This document shows positions 33,401 to 42,872 of a stretch of 64,000 nt of DNA, one piece after another (positions within the stretch are counted from its first letter, which is position 1; each line of letters starts with the position of its first letter). The notes under the pieces were generated by a model. It was not told the origin of the DNA, did no database searches, and saw nothing but the letters and a program-made list of their open reading frames with translations. The translations under genes were made by a program, and so were the position numbers. The stretch comes from Mesorhizobium sophorae (lineage in GTDB: Bacteria > Pseudomonadota > Alphaproteobacteria > Rhizobiales > Rhizobiaceae). The stretch is from the NCBI RefSeq assembly GCF_002270415.1, contig NZ_NNRI01000021.1, forward strand, positions 372,001 to 436,000, given 5' to 3'.

Positions 33401-35500
33401 CTATGTCGTTGAAGGGAATAGGTTTTGCTGATCGGGGTGCGATCCCGCGGGGTACTTCGGGTTCTGTCGCGCACGATGAACAATCTGCTGGGCTCGCGGC
33501 TTTCCGAGTTCTGATCGGCTGAAGATCCACGGCCCATCCGGTAGAGGATGAATGCCTTCGATCTCGCCTGCTTCGGCGGCGAGTCTGAGGGTCTTCGGTG
33601 CAACGCCGAGGAGGCGCGCCGCCTTGTTCAGGTTGAGCCATGGCTCGGCCCCATCCGGTGCCGGCCGGAAGACCGGGATCTTGTGATGCGATCTGTGTGC
33701 GGTGACCCGCTCCCGTGTCCAGCGATTGCCATGCCCGGTCACCAGGCCGTTGCGGTTGAGAATGCCGGCGATCAGATCATCGCTGGCGATCAGCACCAGT
33801 TGCCGGATGGCTGCGATGATATCACCAGAGGTGCTGTTGCGCTGTCCACGCCGGCGCTTCGGCAGGCGCAGCTCGGTATGGGCGCCGCCAATCCAGTGGA
33901 TCAGCAGCACGATCTCGGAGGCTTTATCGTCGATATCGGCGACCACCTCCTGAATGACGGTGCGCACGATGCGCTTCTTGAGCCTGGCGTCCGTCGTTGG
34001 CGCCGACCAGACAGCCTGAAGGTCTGTGGCCAGCGCCGTGATGCCCGTTGCCAACACAGGTGATGGCCTCGGCGTCGCGGCATCATGCGCGGCGATCTTG
34101 CTCTCGATCTCACCGACACGGATGAGTGCCTGGTTCCAACGCGCTTCCAGTTCCGCCGCGACCAGCCGGTTCTCGGGATCGGCCGCGTCGTATTGCCGGA
34201 AGGCCCGGTCGGCAGCGTAGCGGGCAGCCTCAAGATCCCGACTGAGGGCGTCCCGGACCTGGTCACGACGATTGGCAGCTTGCGCCTCAGCTTCGGCAGC
34301 GGCAGCAATCGCTCCCGGCTCCACGACTCGCAGGAGCGCTTCCTCAATCGCATCATCGACGCGCAGTCCGCCAAAAGCGATGCATCGCGGCTCGCCATTG
34401 TCGAGCAGACCCCGCCAGCAGGAATAGCGCGGAATGTTGTGCTTGATGCCCGTGTACCGCACCGTGAGCTTGCGGCCGCAGCGCCGGCAGCGGACAAGCC
34501 CGGCGAGCAGAGCGTCGCCATGCTTGGGCGCCCCGTGATGCCGGCTCGTGGGCACGTTGTCGCTCACCATCTTGCGGATCGCCTCTGCCCTTTCCCAACT
34601 GACATAGCCCTCATGGCTGTCCGGGATCAGCGCCAGCCATTCCTCGCGCGTCCTGCGTCGGATACCTGCTCGAACGGCGGATCGCCCAAATCCCGGCGCG
34701 ACACGAGTCTTACCATAGGCGTAGGCGCCGCCGTAGATCGGGTTCTCGATCATCCGGTGGATGGTCGCATAGCTCGGCCTGCGCCAGACCACTTCGCCAT
34801 TGTTGCGCTTGGCGGGCAAATCCAGCCCATGTTCGAGGAACCACATCAAGGCCTGACGGGCGCTGCCGAGCTCAGCAACCTTGTCGAACACCAGGGTAAT
34901 GGATTCCTGCACACGCCGATCAGGTTCCTTCTCAAGCCGATCGCCGACCTTCACGAAGCCGACAGGGGCTGCGACGACGAGTTCGCCGCGGCGGGCCTTC
35001 TCGTAGCGGGCCGACAGCGAACGCTGGCGCAGAAGATCGAGTTCATACTCGTTGAGACTGCCCTTCAATCCCAGCAGCAGCCGATCATTGCCCTGACGCG
35101 GCGCATAGACCGTCTCCTGGTCGATCAGCACGGTATCGACGACACGACACATCTCGATAAGCTGCTGCCAGTCGCGGCTGTTGCGGGCAAACCGCGACAC
35201 CTCCCGTGCCGCAACCGCCCCGACCTTGCCGAGACAGACCTCAGCGACCATCCGATCGAAGCCGGCGCGTACGACGCCGCCGGCGGCGGAACGGCCGAGA
35301 TCGTCATCGATCGTCTCTACGCGAGACCAGCCAAGGGCCGTCAGGCGGTCGCGCATCGCATATTGAAGCATGCTGCTCTCACGATTGTGCAGGACCTGAT
35401 GGGCTGACGACTGCCGCACATACAGGATCGCTTTGCGCTCCAGATGATGCGGCCCAATCTTCTCATGCATCATGATCCGCGCCCTCCCGTTTTGCGGCAC
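33401..35500 (-). CDS. Large serine recombinase of cassette B
   Basis: 699 residues. The resolvase domain has its nucleophile in AILYVRQSSAHQV (Ser31 from this start), the box AAREVSRFARNSRDWQQLIE and LLGLKGSLNEYELDLLRQRS. The recombinase domain contains PIYGGAYAYGKTRVAPGFG. The zinc ribbon is LVRCRRCGRKLTVRYTG with CWRGLLDNGEPRC. A coiled coil (AAEAEAQAANRRDQVRDALS) and a C-terminal helix-turn-helix (NLNKAARLLGVAPKTLRLAA) follow. MMHEKIG is an alternative start. It overlaps the preceding 67-residue gene by 38 bases. Identical by eye to the protein at 60696-62795; only distantly similar to cassette A's recombinase. Confidence 0.95.
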   Translation of the reverse strand: MPQNGRARIMMHEKIGPHHLERKAILYVRQSSAHQVLHNRESSMLQYAMRDRLTALGWSRVETIDDDLGRSAAGGVVRAGFDRMVAEVCLGKVGAVAAREVSRFARNSRDWQQLIEMCRVVDTVLIDQETVYAPRQGNDRLLLGLKGSLNEYELDLLRQRSLSARYEKARRGELVVAAPVGFVKVGDRLEKEPDRRVQESITLVFDKVAELGSARQALMWFLEHGLDLPAKRNNGEVVWRRPSYATIHRMIENPIYGGAYAYGKTRVAPGFGRSAVRAGIRRRTREEWLALIPDSHEGYVSWERAEAIRKMVSDNVPTSRHHGAPKHGDALLAGLVRCRRCGRKLTVRYTGIKHNIPRYSCWRGLLDNGEPRCIAFGGLRVDDAIEEALLRVVEPGAIAAAAEAEAQAANRRDQVRDALSRDLEAARYAADRAFRQYDAADPENRLVAAELEARWNQALIRVGEIESKIAAHDAATPRPSPVLATGITALATDLQAVWSAPTTDARLKKRIVRTVIQEVVADIDDKASEIVLLIHWIGGAHTELRLPKRRRGQRNSTSGDIIAAIRQLVLIASDDLIAGILNRNGLVTGHGNRWTRERVTAHRSHHKIPVFRPAPDGAEPWLNLNKAARLLGVAPKTLRLAAEAGEIEGIHPLPDGPWIFSRSELGKPRAQQIVHRARQNPKYPAGSHPDQQNLFPSTT

Positions 35501-35666
35501 CCTCGCCGTCGACGTGCCCGAGGATCAGGCTGACCATCAGCTTCGTCACTGATCGGCGCGCCTCGGCCGGCAGCGCCTGCCATTGCGGCGTCTGCACCGT
35601 GTCGGCGTCGTTCGGCTTCGAGAACAGATCGAACTGGTATGTCGTGGGCTGGCGCGGCATGGACAT
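35463..35666 (-). CDS. 67-residue protein of cassette B
   Basis: Starts MSMPRQPTTYQFDLFSKPND and ends VSLILGHVDGEGAAKREGAD. Its stop overlaps the recombinase start by 38 bases, so translation is probably coupled. The segment ARRSVTKLMVSLILG matches the end of the small protein in cassette A in position and pattern (RR-x-x-x-x-L-x-x-x-I). The function is unknown. Confidence 0.65.
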   Translation of the reverse strand: MSMPRQPTTYQFDLFSKPNDADTVQTPQWQALPAEARRSVTKLMVSLILGHVDGEGAAKREGADHDA

Positions 35667-36033
35667 CTCCCCGATTCGCGTGACAGCCCAATGCTGCGCC
35701 CATCTCCGGCGATTGCGATGGGGCGCCCGTGTCGTGGAGCAGTTTCGCCAGGGTGCCCAGCGCGGCAAGGTAGACGTGCGGAGCAGTCGTTATGCGCCAG
35801 CTCGCGCTGAGACTCCGATCGAACATCCACCCAGGAACCTCCAGCCAGCGATCCGATACCCGGCCAGAAAGACTGCAGCGGAAAACCTCTGCTTCGTTCT
35901 TGTCGATCACTTCATGAATATGGACCTGGCGACCCGCCCAAGGATGCCATGGATAGAGAAACTCGCGCTCCGGGCCGGTCCCGTGGGTGTTCCGTCGCCG
36001 AGTTGTACAACGAGGTGCGCCCACATGGCGCAA
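35470..36033 (-). CDS. PWHP-motif small protein of cassette B
   Basis: An open frame with REFLYPWHPWAGRQVHIHEV, then WLEVPGWMFDRSLSASW and HVYLAALGTLAKLLHDTG, resembling the first protein of cassette A. The real protein may be about 110 residues; the last 70 codons overlap the 67-residue gene and look like its shadow. The only ATG upstream of the motif lies in the IS3 flank (36033), so the cassette appears to borrow a start from its host. In cassette C that start is absent. Confidence 0.5.
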   Translation of the reverse strand: MRHVGAPRCTTRRRNTHGTGPEREFLYPWHPWAGRQVHIHEVIDKNEAEVFRCSLSGRVSDRWLEVPGWMFDRSLSASWRITTAPHVYLAALGTLAKLLHDTGAPSQSPEMGAALGCHANRGDVHAAPAHDIPVRSVLEAERRRHGADAAMAGAAGRGAPISDEADGQPDPRARRRRGCRKTGGRGS

Positions 36034-36199
36034 TCGGGCACAAGGTTCCGATCTCGTTGATCAATCCCGATGGCGCCGTCGGCCCGCCATCGTGAAACAG
36101 CCGGAAAACTCCACCTTCCGGCGGTCCAAAGAATGGTATCGGATCAAAAACGGTCGAGGCTCTAATCGCAGCTGGATGACAGTTCAGTGGCAGGTCAAA
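36006..36199 (+). pseudogene. IS3-family orfB, C-side of cassette B, and right end
   Basis: Reads YNEVRPHGAIGHKVPISLIN, PDGAVGPPS, stop, then the right terminal repeat ending TCAGTGGCAGGTCA (36186-36199), the same end as the IS3 at 57857-63498. It completes the fragment at 33326-33371. Confidence 0.8.
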
Positions 36200-36204
36200 A
36201 GGGC

Positions 36205-36529
36205 AAGGCATCACGCCGCGCGTCATGATCCCCGACAAGCTCAGATCCTACGATGCGGCCAAAGGGAAATCATGCCAGGTGTCGAGCATCGATCGCATAA
36301 GGGGCTGAATAACCGAGCGGAGAATTCTCATCTGGCAGTTCGGCGGCGAGAACGAGGTATGATCCGGTTCAAGTCGGCACGACAATGCCAGCGCTTCGTT
36401 TCCATCCATGGCCCGATCGCCAACCTCTTCAATCTTCACCGGAAACATCTGATAGCCGCCGATCACCGCGACATTCGAGCCGCCGCTATGGCGGTCTGGA
36501 GGCAAATCGCTTTGTCGACAGCCGCGTGA
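36205..36529 (+). pseudogene. IS6-family transposase, C-terminal relic
   Basis: ITPRVMIPDKLRSYDAAK, then after a one-base shift IMPGVEHRSHKGLNNRAENS, RRRERGMIRFKSARQCQRFV and GPIANLFNLHRKHL. This is the C-terminal half of an IS6 transposase with the last catalytic Glu (RAENS) still visible. The N-terminal half is missing. Confidence 0.8.
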
Positions 36530-36689
36530 AGAGGCCACATCGGGGCATCCCGTGCCCAACCCAAGTTAAGGCGACGCCACCGTCGGTATGGCGATGGTGC
36601 AATGGATAGCTTTCTTCCGCAAACGCGGATAGCAGGCGCCATCGCGCCATAGCGCTTTTGCGGCTGAGCATGCCGTATTTCCTGAGCGC

Positions 36690-36990
36690 GCGGCCAGCGT
36701 CGCGGAAGTCGGTGGAATCCTGAGGGCGCGACGCACGCGCCGCTGCTCACGGCTTTGGTTGTGTCGAGCGAAGCGACTGCGGGCGGACGGGAATGTCCAT
36801 AGACGCGCTGCGCTCGATTATCTGCGATACGGCCGAGCCCCGATGCACTAACCCCGCACACGCAAAGAGTCCGAGCCGCAGTCACAGCCGCGTTAATCGC
36901 ATTCCCGCCGGCACGCAAGTTGTGCAGCTTGGCTCCGGTGCCGAGCGAGAAGCGGTGCCGAGCGAGAAGCGGTGCCGAGCGAGAAGCCCT
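36690..36990 (-). pseudogene. Possible gamma-glutamyltranspeptidase-like remnant
   Basis: Minus strand: LHNLRAGGNAINAAVTAART, LCVCGVSASGLG resembles the N-terminal region of gamma-glutamyltransferases (GGNAxDAAVA...). No start, signal peptide or catalytic Thr segment is found. A threefold 17-base repeat disturbs its upstream part. The assignment is weak. Confidence 0.3.
36937..36987. repeat. Tandem 17-bp repeat, three units
   Basis: GGTGCCGAGCGAGAAGC three times in direct succession (36937-36953, 36954-36970, 36971-36987). The unit is not a multiple of three, so it would break any frame through it. It lies in otherwise non-coding DNA between an IS6 relic and the KamA-like gene. Confidence 0.85.
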
Positions 36991-37084
36991 CACCACCCCC
37001 TTGTGGTGCTGCCGTATAGAAGCGAGGGGAGCTTTGTGCTTCAATCCCTCTGTGCCGGCAATCTGCATTGCGCGCTTTTCTGCC

Positions 37085-38137
37085 TCATCCTTCGGGTAGA
37101 TCGTCCAACCAGCAGGCGCCCTCGAGGTGCGGCCGGGAAAAAATTCTTCCAATCTTTTCTGGAACCTTATTTTGATGATATCGCATATACACGCGGCCAT
37201 CAGCTCCGAGGTCAAGGATTTCGATCTTTCCTGTATAATGGGACATGATGTATTTGAATGTCTTTTGGATGCCGCTGAGACGTTGGTTAATGCCATGCGC
37301 AATCTCTAGTCCGCGGCGCAGTGAAACCTGAAAATGCGATGCGCCTTTCACCGGCCTGGCCTGAAAGAGATAATAGGGGCGGACACCCATTTGGTGACAC
37401 TTGGCGAAGGTTGCAGCCAAGATCTCGGGGTCATCGTTGACTTTCGCGAGAAGCACGGACTGGTTGAAAAACTGCACGCCCTGTGTACGCAAGGAGAGAA
37501 TGTTGCGCTCCGCATCTCCCGAGATTTCGCCAATGTGGTCGAAATGTGTGACGATAACTGCGGCTTTGCCCGCCTCATGGACCCGTTGGAAAAGGGCCGG
37601 TAGAGCGGGATCTTCGAACCGCTTAGGCTCAAAGGCGAGTGCTTTTGTGCCGAATCGAATTGACGCCAAATGTGGAATCGGCAGCAGATAGTCAAGAATT
37701 TTGTCGAGCTTGGCGGTGCTGAGCACGAAGGGGTCGCCTCCCGACAGCAACACGTTTGAGATCTCAGGATGGTTGACAATATATCGCGCAATCTGGCCGA
37801 AATCAAGTGCAATTTCATCGGAGGCCCTGCCAACAAAGCGTTTGCGAAAGCAAAAACGGCAATATGAAACGCAGGAGTCCGTTGCCAGCAACAATCCTGT
37901 CTGGGCGTACTTGTGCTGAAGTCCAAGCACGACAGTGTTGTCGTGCTCACCGCTCGTATCCAGATTGCCTGGACTCTCGAATTCCCCGAATGATGGCTCC
38001 ACAATATACTTAAGCTGGTCGTAGTAACCACTGTTTTTGATCTGATCATGGTAAAATTTTGTGGCATGATAGCGCGTAATGCTGTTTGTTTGAAGCTCAC
38101 TCTCGGCAACCACGCGCGTACCCTCAATGAATTTCAT
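37085..38137 (-). CDS. KamA-family radical SAM enzyme (lysine 2,3-aminomutase-like)
   Basis: About 350 residues. The radical SAM cluster motif is CVSYCRFCFRKR (C-x3-C-x2-C). NVLLSGGDPFVLSTAKLDKI and VHEAGKAAVIVTHFDHIGEI match lysine/glutamate 2,3-aminomutases, which make beta-amino acids with PLP and S-adenosylmethionine. The family's PLP-lysine motif PGGGGK is not found; SHYTGKIEIL occupies a similar place, so the lysine may be conserved or the enzyme may do other chemistry. GTG at 38143 is an alternative start two codons earlier. Shorter than the usual 400 or more residues of AblA. It is next to the NRPS remnant on the same strand; a joint pathway is plausible but unproven. Confidence 0.85.
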   Translation of the reverse strand: MKFIEGTRVVAESELQTNSITRYHATKFYHDQIKNSGYYDQLKYIVEPSFGEFESPGNLDTSGEHDNTVVLGLQHKYAQTGLLLATDSCVSYCRFCFRKRFVGRASDEIALDFGQIARYIVNHPEISNVLLSGGDPFVLSTAKLDKILDYLLPIPHLASIRFGTKALAFEPKRFEDPALPALFQRVHEAGKAAVIVTHFDHIGEISGDAERNILSLRTQGVQFFNQSVLLAKVNDDPEILAATFAKCHQMGVRPYYLFQARPVKGASHFQVSLRRGLEIAHGINQRLSGIQKTFKYIMSHYTGKIEILDLGADGRVYMRYHQNKVPEKIGRIFSRPHLEGACWLDDLPEG

Positions 38138-38189
38138 GGCCACTAGTCCGTTTTCATGGGCGATGATTGAGGCGAGAACCCCGAGGCGC

Positions 38190-39564
38190 CGCCGAGGTCG
38201 CCTTTAGTTCAGGCGCGGGCTCTGGCCCTCGCAGACGGCCGCGATCCCCTCCGGATCCCGCTCTGCCTGCGCCCCAATCGGCTCGTGAATGCAGCGAAGA
38301 CGGTGGCGTTCCTCAGCCAACAGAAGTGGCGTCGACCAAGCGCGCTGCCCGAGGTGAGCCGCCATCTGGCTCGGCGTCTTCTGTAGATAGCTCACAACCG
38401 CTCCACCGTACTTCGCTCAAATAGCGACGTCGCATAGATCAGCCTTCCTTGAACCGCCTCGCCGACCTCAGCAAGCTCACGCACAAGATCACGTTGCGCA
38501 ACACGTTCGCCAATGCCGACGTACTCAAGGTTCAGCCCAGGTAGCTCTGCCGGCGCCGCAACATTGTTTTGCCACGCAACTATAACTTGGAAGATAGGGG
38601 TATGTGCCAGCTTGCAGAGCGGATTGGCGCGTTCCACCACCTTCTCAAATGGCAGCTTCGGGTACGTCTGTGCCCCAAGTGCGGCGGCATTCACCCGCTC
38701 CAGCAATGTCTCCAGTGTCGGATTGTCCGACAGATCGATCCGTAGCGCCAGGGTGTTGACGAAGTGCCCGATCAGCCCCGCGCTCTCGGAGCGCCTTCGG
38801 TTGGCAGTCGGCGTGCCGATGACCGGTTCGTCCTGACCCGACAACCGCGCCAGCACGAGCGCCCAGCCGGCCAGCAGTGTCACGAACAGCGTCGTCCCAT
38901 TACATCGGCTTAGCGCCTTGAGCTGCGCGGTCAGCGGCTGGTGCAACACGAACTCGACGAAATTGCCGCTGAAGTCCTGCTGCGCCGGACGCGGCCGGTC
39001 GGTCGGCAGTTTCAGCACCGTTGGCGCGCTCGCCAGCATCCGGAACCAGTATTCCGAGTAACGCTCCAACATCTTGCCAACCAGCCAACGGTGCTGGCAA
39101 GCCGCGTCGTCCGCATACTGAATCGGCAACGGCGTCAGCCGATCTGCGCGGCCCTCCCGGGCCGCGGTGTAGAGCTCGCTGAGCTCGCGTGTGAAGATCT
39201 TCCGCGACCGGTCGTCCCAGACCATTTGGTGCATTGTGATTAGCAGCACATGATCGACCCTCGCCAGGCGCACCAGCCGTCCACGGATCAGCCGCCCGGC
39301 TTCCAGCTCGAACGCCGCGTGCGCTTCGTGGCTCATTAGCTCCGCGAGCGTCGCCTCCACATCCGCTGCTGTAGACAGATCGTCTCGCTTAAGCGGAAGA
39401 GTGACGTTCGCCAGCCCGACCCGCTGAAACGGCTCGTCGTCCTCGACCCCGAGGGCGGTGCGCAGCACCTCATGACGCGCCACCAGACCATCCGACGCCG
39501 GCGGGACCGCACTCAACAATGCAGCGTCTATCGCATTGAGTTGGATCGTTCCAGCAAGTTTCAT
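38190..39564 (-). pseudogene. NRPS remnant: condensation domain and start of an adenylation domain
   Basis: From MKLAGTIQLNAIDAALLSAV (good GAGGGGGG ribosome site) the frame runs about 390 codons through a condensation domain: ARHEVLRTALGVEDDEPFQR, LLITMHQMVWDDRSRKIF, YWFRMLASAPTVLKLPTDRP, TALFVT-type and GHFVNTLALRIDL. The HHxxxDG catalytic motif is HQMVWDD, so the second (catalytic) His and the Gly are changed. A base is lost at about 38393, making a TGA; in the next frame SYLQKTPSQMAAHLGQ, CIHEPIGAQAERDPEGIAAV begins an adenylation domain that ends after about 45 residues. No carrier domain is left. It cannot make a peptide. Confidence 0.85.
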
Positions 39565-39717
39565 GTAGACCCCCCTCGGCTGGAGACTGCGAGACCGATA
39601 TGGTCGTGACCGATGCTTCACCCTGTCCCAAGCAATCGGCGTGCCACCGAAAAAGGTTGTGCGGACAAGAGGCGTAAAACCATGCGTTTCGCGGCCTCAA
39701 CGGCGGAATACTTGGCC

Positions 39718-40130
39718 TCAGTGTGTCAGGTTCCGAACACAGACGTTTTCAACCGGACACGGCTGAACAATGGCAACACGGACCTCGAATGACGACCGTC
39801 GCCTGTTGAAGAGATGGCGAACGCAGGCCCCCGATGGTTGGGCTCCCCGCGCAGGCCGGTCGAGTAGGCGAGCCGGAGAAAGATGGCGATCATGGTACTT
39901 TAGGCGGGCGGAGCGCTCATGGATGGAAACGAACAGCGCGCTGTTCAAGCTTCCGAGCCGGCGGCGTGCCACCAAATAGCGGTCTAAGCGTTCCATGTCG
40001 TGGCGTGGAGCCGCAGCAAGCGGCTCTTGTGGAACTTCGTTTGCCGGATGATCGGACGGTCGGCGGTCAGGTCAGGAAGCTTAAGAACGAGGGCCTCGCA
40101 AATGCGCATGCCGGTCGGCCAACACGGTTA
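39718..40130 (-). pseudogene. Tyrosine recombinase fragment
   Basis: Minus strand: GMRICEALVLKLPDLTADRP, IIRQTKFHKSRLLRLHATTW, NALDRYLVARRRLG. It has the catalytic Arg region of an integrase of the plasmid/IS-associated type, but no HxxR box or Tyr follows. Nothing recognisable lies in 40131-40328. Confidence 0.65.
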
Positions 40131-40328
40131 TGTTGCGAAAGTTTGTAGCAGAACCTCGATGAGGCAACCTCTCCGACGATGTCGCAGCAAAGATCTCCGA
40201 TCGGCCGTCAATCTCGCCCAGCGTCGTTTTCGAGCTTGAAGGAGCGCTGCAGCCGATTGAGCGCTTCGGCTTGGCGCTGGTCCTTGGGGTCAGTTATCGG
40301 GTCTGACGCACTCTCGATGAATTTTGGG

Positions 40329-41795
40329 TCATGCCGCCCCGATCAATCTGGCTTGCAGGAGGTCGATCTTTCCCCGTCCATACATTTGGCGCTTGACGAG
40401 CTTGAGCTTGGTGATCTGACCCTCTGTCTGGCCGTTTGACCATGGCTCTATAATGGCCGCACGGACAGCGGCGTGGTCACGAACGATGCCGTTGGCGAAA
40501 GATGCGACGAGACTTCTGCTGGCGGCCGCGATCCAGGTCTCGAGATCATCGGCAAGCTTCTTGCGGATCATGGAATGGAAACAGGCAACGAGGTTACGTG
40601 CCTCCACCAGCATGGGCCCGCCCGCCTCGACGGCGGCTATCATCACAGTGTCGGCTTTACTCAGATGATCATGTGCAGTGGTCATCAACCGTGCGATCGT
40701 TCTGGCTGACGGCACCTTATGGAGCTGCTGATCGGATGCCTGCTCGGAGCGTCTTCGTCGCCTGCCCACTCGCTGACGACGCCCGGCCGTCCCTTGAAGC
40801 CCTTAGTCTTCAGCCGCCGCCAGAGCTCGCTTGCATTGCGGCAGCCCGAGACCCATTGCCCGTCCAAGAAGGGGAGCCAGGCTTCGAGGTAAACTCTGCC
40901 GGACGCGGAAGATATCGGTCCGCTGGCCACGGATTACTTGGCGAACCAGTTTGCGACTATGACCGGTGCGGCGCACGATTTCTTTGATGGGAATGCCTTC
41001 GCCAGCAAGTTTCATGATTGCCGCGTTCGTTTCCTCGCGCCGTAGATAGCCTTCGTATTGCAGCTTTTCGACATAGGTGAGTAAGTCTGGGTTGATCGTC
41101 GTGGAGCCGATGGCTGCTCGGATAGTCCGCATCGATTTGCGAACGGCGTCGAGGAATGCCGCGCTGGCATTTTCCATAACGTGCCATCTGTCAGAGACCT
41201 GAACCGCGTTTGGCAAGGCCCTTGCCGTCGCCTCTCCATATCCGCCGCCACGGTCGCGCGAGACGATTTCGATCTGTGGATGATCAGCCAACCACGCCTC
41301 GACAGTCGCAATCTCCCGATCTGGCAATAGTGTCACGACTCGCTGCCGCTCAAGGTCGCAGACGATGGTGCCGTAGCGATGGTTCCTGCGCCAAGCCCAA
41401 TCGTCAACACCGACAATTTTGAGAAGGTCCGTTCGTAAACAAGCCCGGCGCCGAACAACTCGCAGCAATGTGTCATTGCTGACCGGGACCATCAGCCGCT
41501 TTGTAAAACTGGCCGCCGGCCTGCCGCCAAGCGACAGCCCAAGGTGATGGACGATGCATTCCAATCGGGACGTGCGTCTCGACCGCTCAGCGACAACCCC
41601 ATCTTCGAACCGTTCAGCGAAAATACGCCGTCGGCAGAACGGCGCGCCACGAGCTGAAGCTCTACCCTCGTCCCGGTACAAGGAAGATCCGACACTCGTC
41701 GAACATAGCGGCTGTGGACCCGGCGCGACACTCTACGGCAGAGAGGGCAAGGTCGCGCTGGCGCCCCTGCGCGGACGGTCACAACGATCACTCCT
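40329..41795 (-). pseudogene. ISL3-family transposase, frameshifted
   Basis: Pieces in order: CPLCRRVSRRVHSRYVRRVS (N-terminal zinc part), RRIFAERFEDGVVAERSRRT, VGVDDWAWRRNHRYGTIVCD, SRDRGGGYGEATARALPNAV, RWHVMENASAAFLDAVRKS, and the C-terminal EPWSNGQTEGQITKLKLVKR. At least three frame changes (near 41640, 40900 and 40770) separate them. The start codon region is missing because an IS630 begins right after. Confidence 0.8.
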
Positions 41796-41816
41796 TCGCT
41801 CTAGAGCACGTCCGGT

Positions 41817-42748
41817 TTAATCTGGGTCATAACCTGCGGCCTTGAAGTAGTTCTGGCATTCGGCTGGGGTGAAGAGGTCGACGAGCGATCCGACGGCGGT
41901 CCACAGGGCTGTGATTGTCCTCTCGGCTTTGGCGCGCATAAGAGCCTTGAGTTTTGAGAAGGCGTTTTCGATCGGCGGCAGGAACATGAGCCTCGCGCCG
42001 GTCGTCTCGATTGCATCGCGAACGCCGGCGGCCTTGTGGGCGGGAAGGTTGTCCATCACGACGATGTCGCCCTCCGACAGGGTCGGGCCCAGCACCTGCT
42101 CGACATAGGCCAGGAATACGTTGCCGTTCATGGCGCCGTCATAGACGAACGGGGCGGTCATGCACGTCAGCCGCAGTGCGCCGGTGAAGGTGGTGGTTTT
42201 CCAATGGCCGTGCGGCACGCCCGCCCGGCAACGCTCACCGCATGGCGCACGGCCCCGCAGCCGGGCCATCTTGGTCGATAGTCCAGTTTCATCGATGAAC
42301 ACCAGCTTTGCCGGATCGAGGTCGAGTTGGCCGTCGAACCACGCACGACGGCGCTTCAGGATGTCGGGACGATCCTGCTCCAGTGCATGTGCGGACTTTT
42401 TTTGAACGTCCAGCCGTGCCGGCCAAGCCAGGCGCTTAAGGCGCTGCGACTGATCCGAGCCGATCGCTCGACCGCCAGCCGCTCTACCATCTCGTTCAGC
42501 GTGATGTCCTTGCGCTCATCGATCAACCCCACGATGAAGGCTTTATGCGCATCGAGGCTGGACGCGCGTCGACGGCCTTGCGGCCGCGGCGTCCGCTCGC
42601 CGATCTTCGCCCGTGCGATCCACCGGATTGCACTCGATATGCCGACGCCGAACCGCGCCGCCGCCTGCCGGGCAGACATGCCCGCGTCCGAAGCCTTCAA
42701 GACCCGCGATCGAAGATCGTCGCTCAGTGCTCTTCCCATCATCCACAT
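41817..42748 (-). CDS. IS630-family transposase with probable programmed frameshift
   Basis: Two overlapping frames. The first (130 residues) is GRALSDDLRSRVLKASDAGM with a helix-turn-helix and IRWIARAKIGERTPRPQGRR, ending LGRHGWTFKKS. The second has MFIDETGLSTKMARLRGRAP, GDIVVMDNLPAHKAAGVRDA and PIENAFSKLKALMRAKAERT, a DDE core. A run of seven A on the coding strand (42398-42404) joins them, as in IS630-group elements that need slippage to make the full transposase. No other defect was seen. Confidence 0.85.
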
Positions 42749-42872
42749 GGGGTGATCGCCGGAGCGGCGGCCCTGAGAACCAAATCATGTTCCTGAAGGG
42801 TGGCTGTTCCCCGATAATATGAAATACGGGCTCACGACTAGACGCCAGGCCCAGCATCAACGGAGAACAGCC

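Larger units (their letters stand above)
33372..36005 (-). mobile_element. Serine-recombinase cassette B, inserted in an IS3 orfB
   Basis: 2634 bp between AGATAC-TA (33366-33373) and TA-CAACGAGG (36006-36015); joining gives AGATACTACAACGAGG, which restores the orfB codons R-R-Y-Y-N-E-V-R-P-H. TA is the likely crossover dinucleotide. Gene order on the minus strand: PWHP-motif protein, 67-residue protein, large serine recombinase. It is essentially identical to cassette C apart from a nested IS66-type element there. It is antisense to the IS3 gene, as in A and C. Confidence 0.85.

Noticed and set aside
34085..35407. 440-codon plus-strand frame (and its twin at 61380-62702)
   Set aside because: It is the antisense of the large serine recombinase genes, which have clear domains and catalytic residues.
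36937..36987. Possible CRISPR array
   Set aside because: Three units directly abut with no spacers, so it is a simple tandem repeat.
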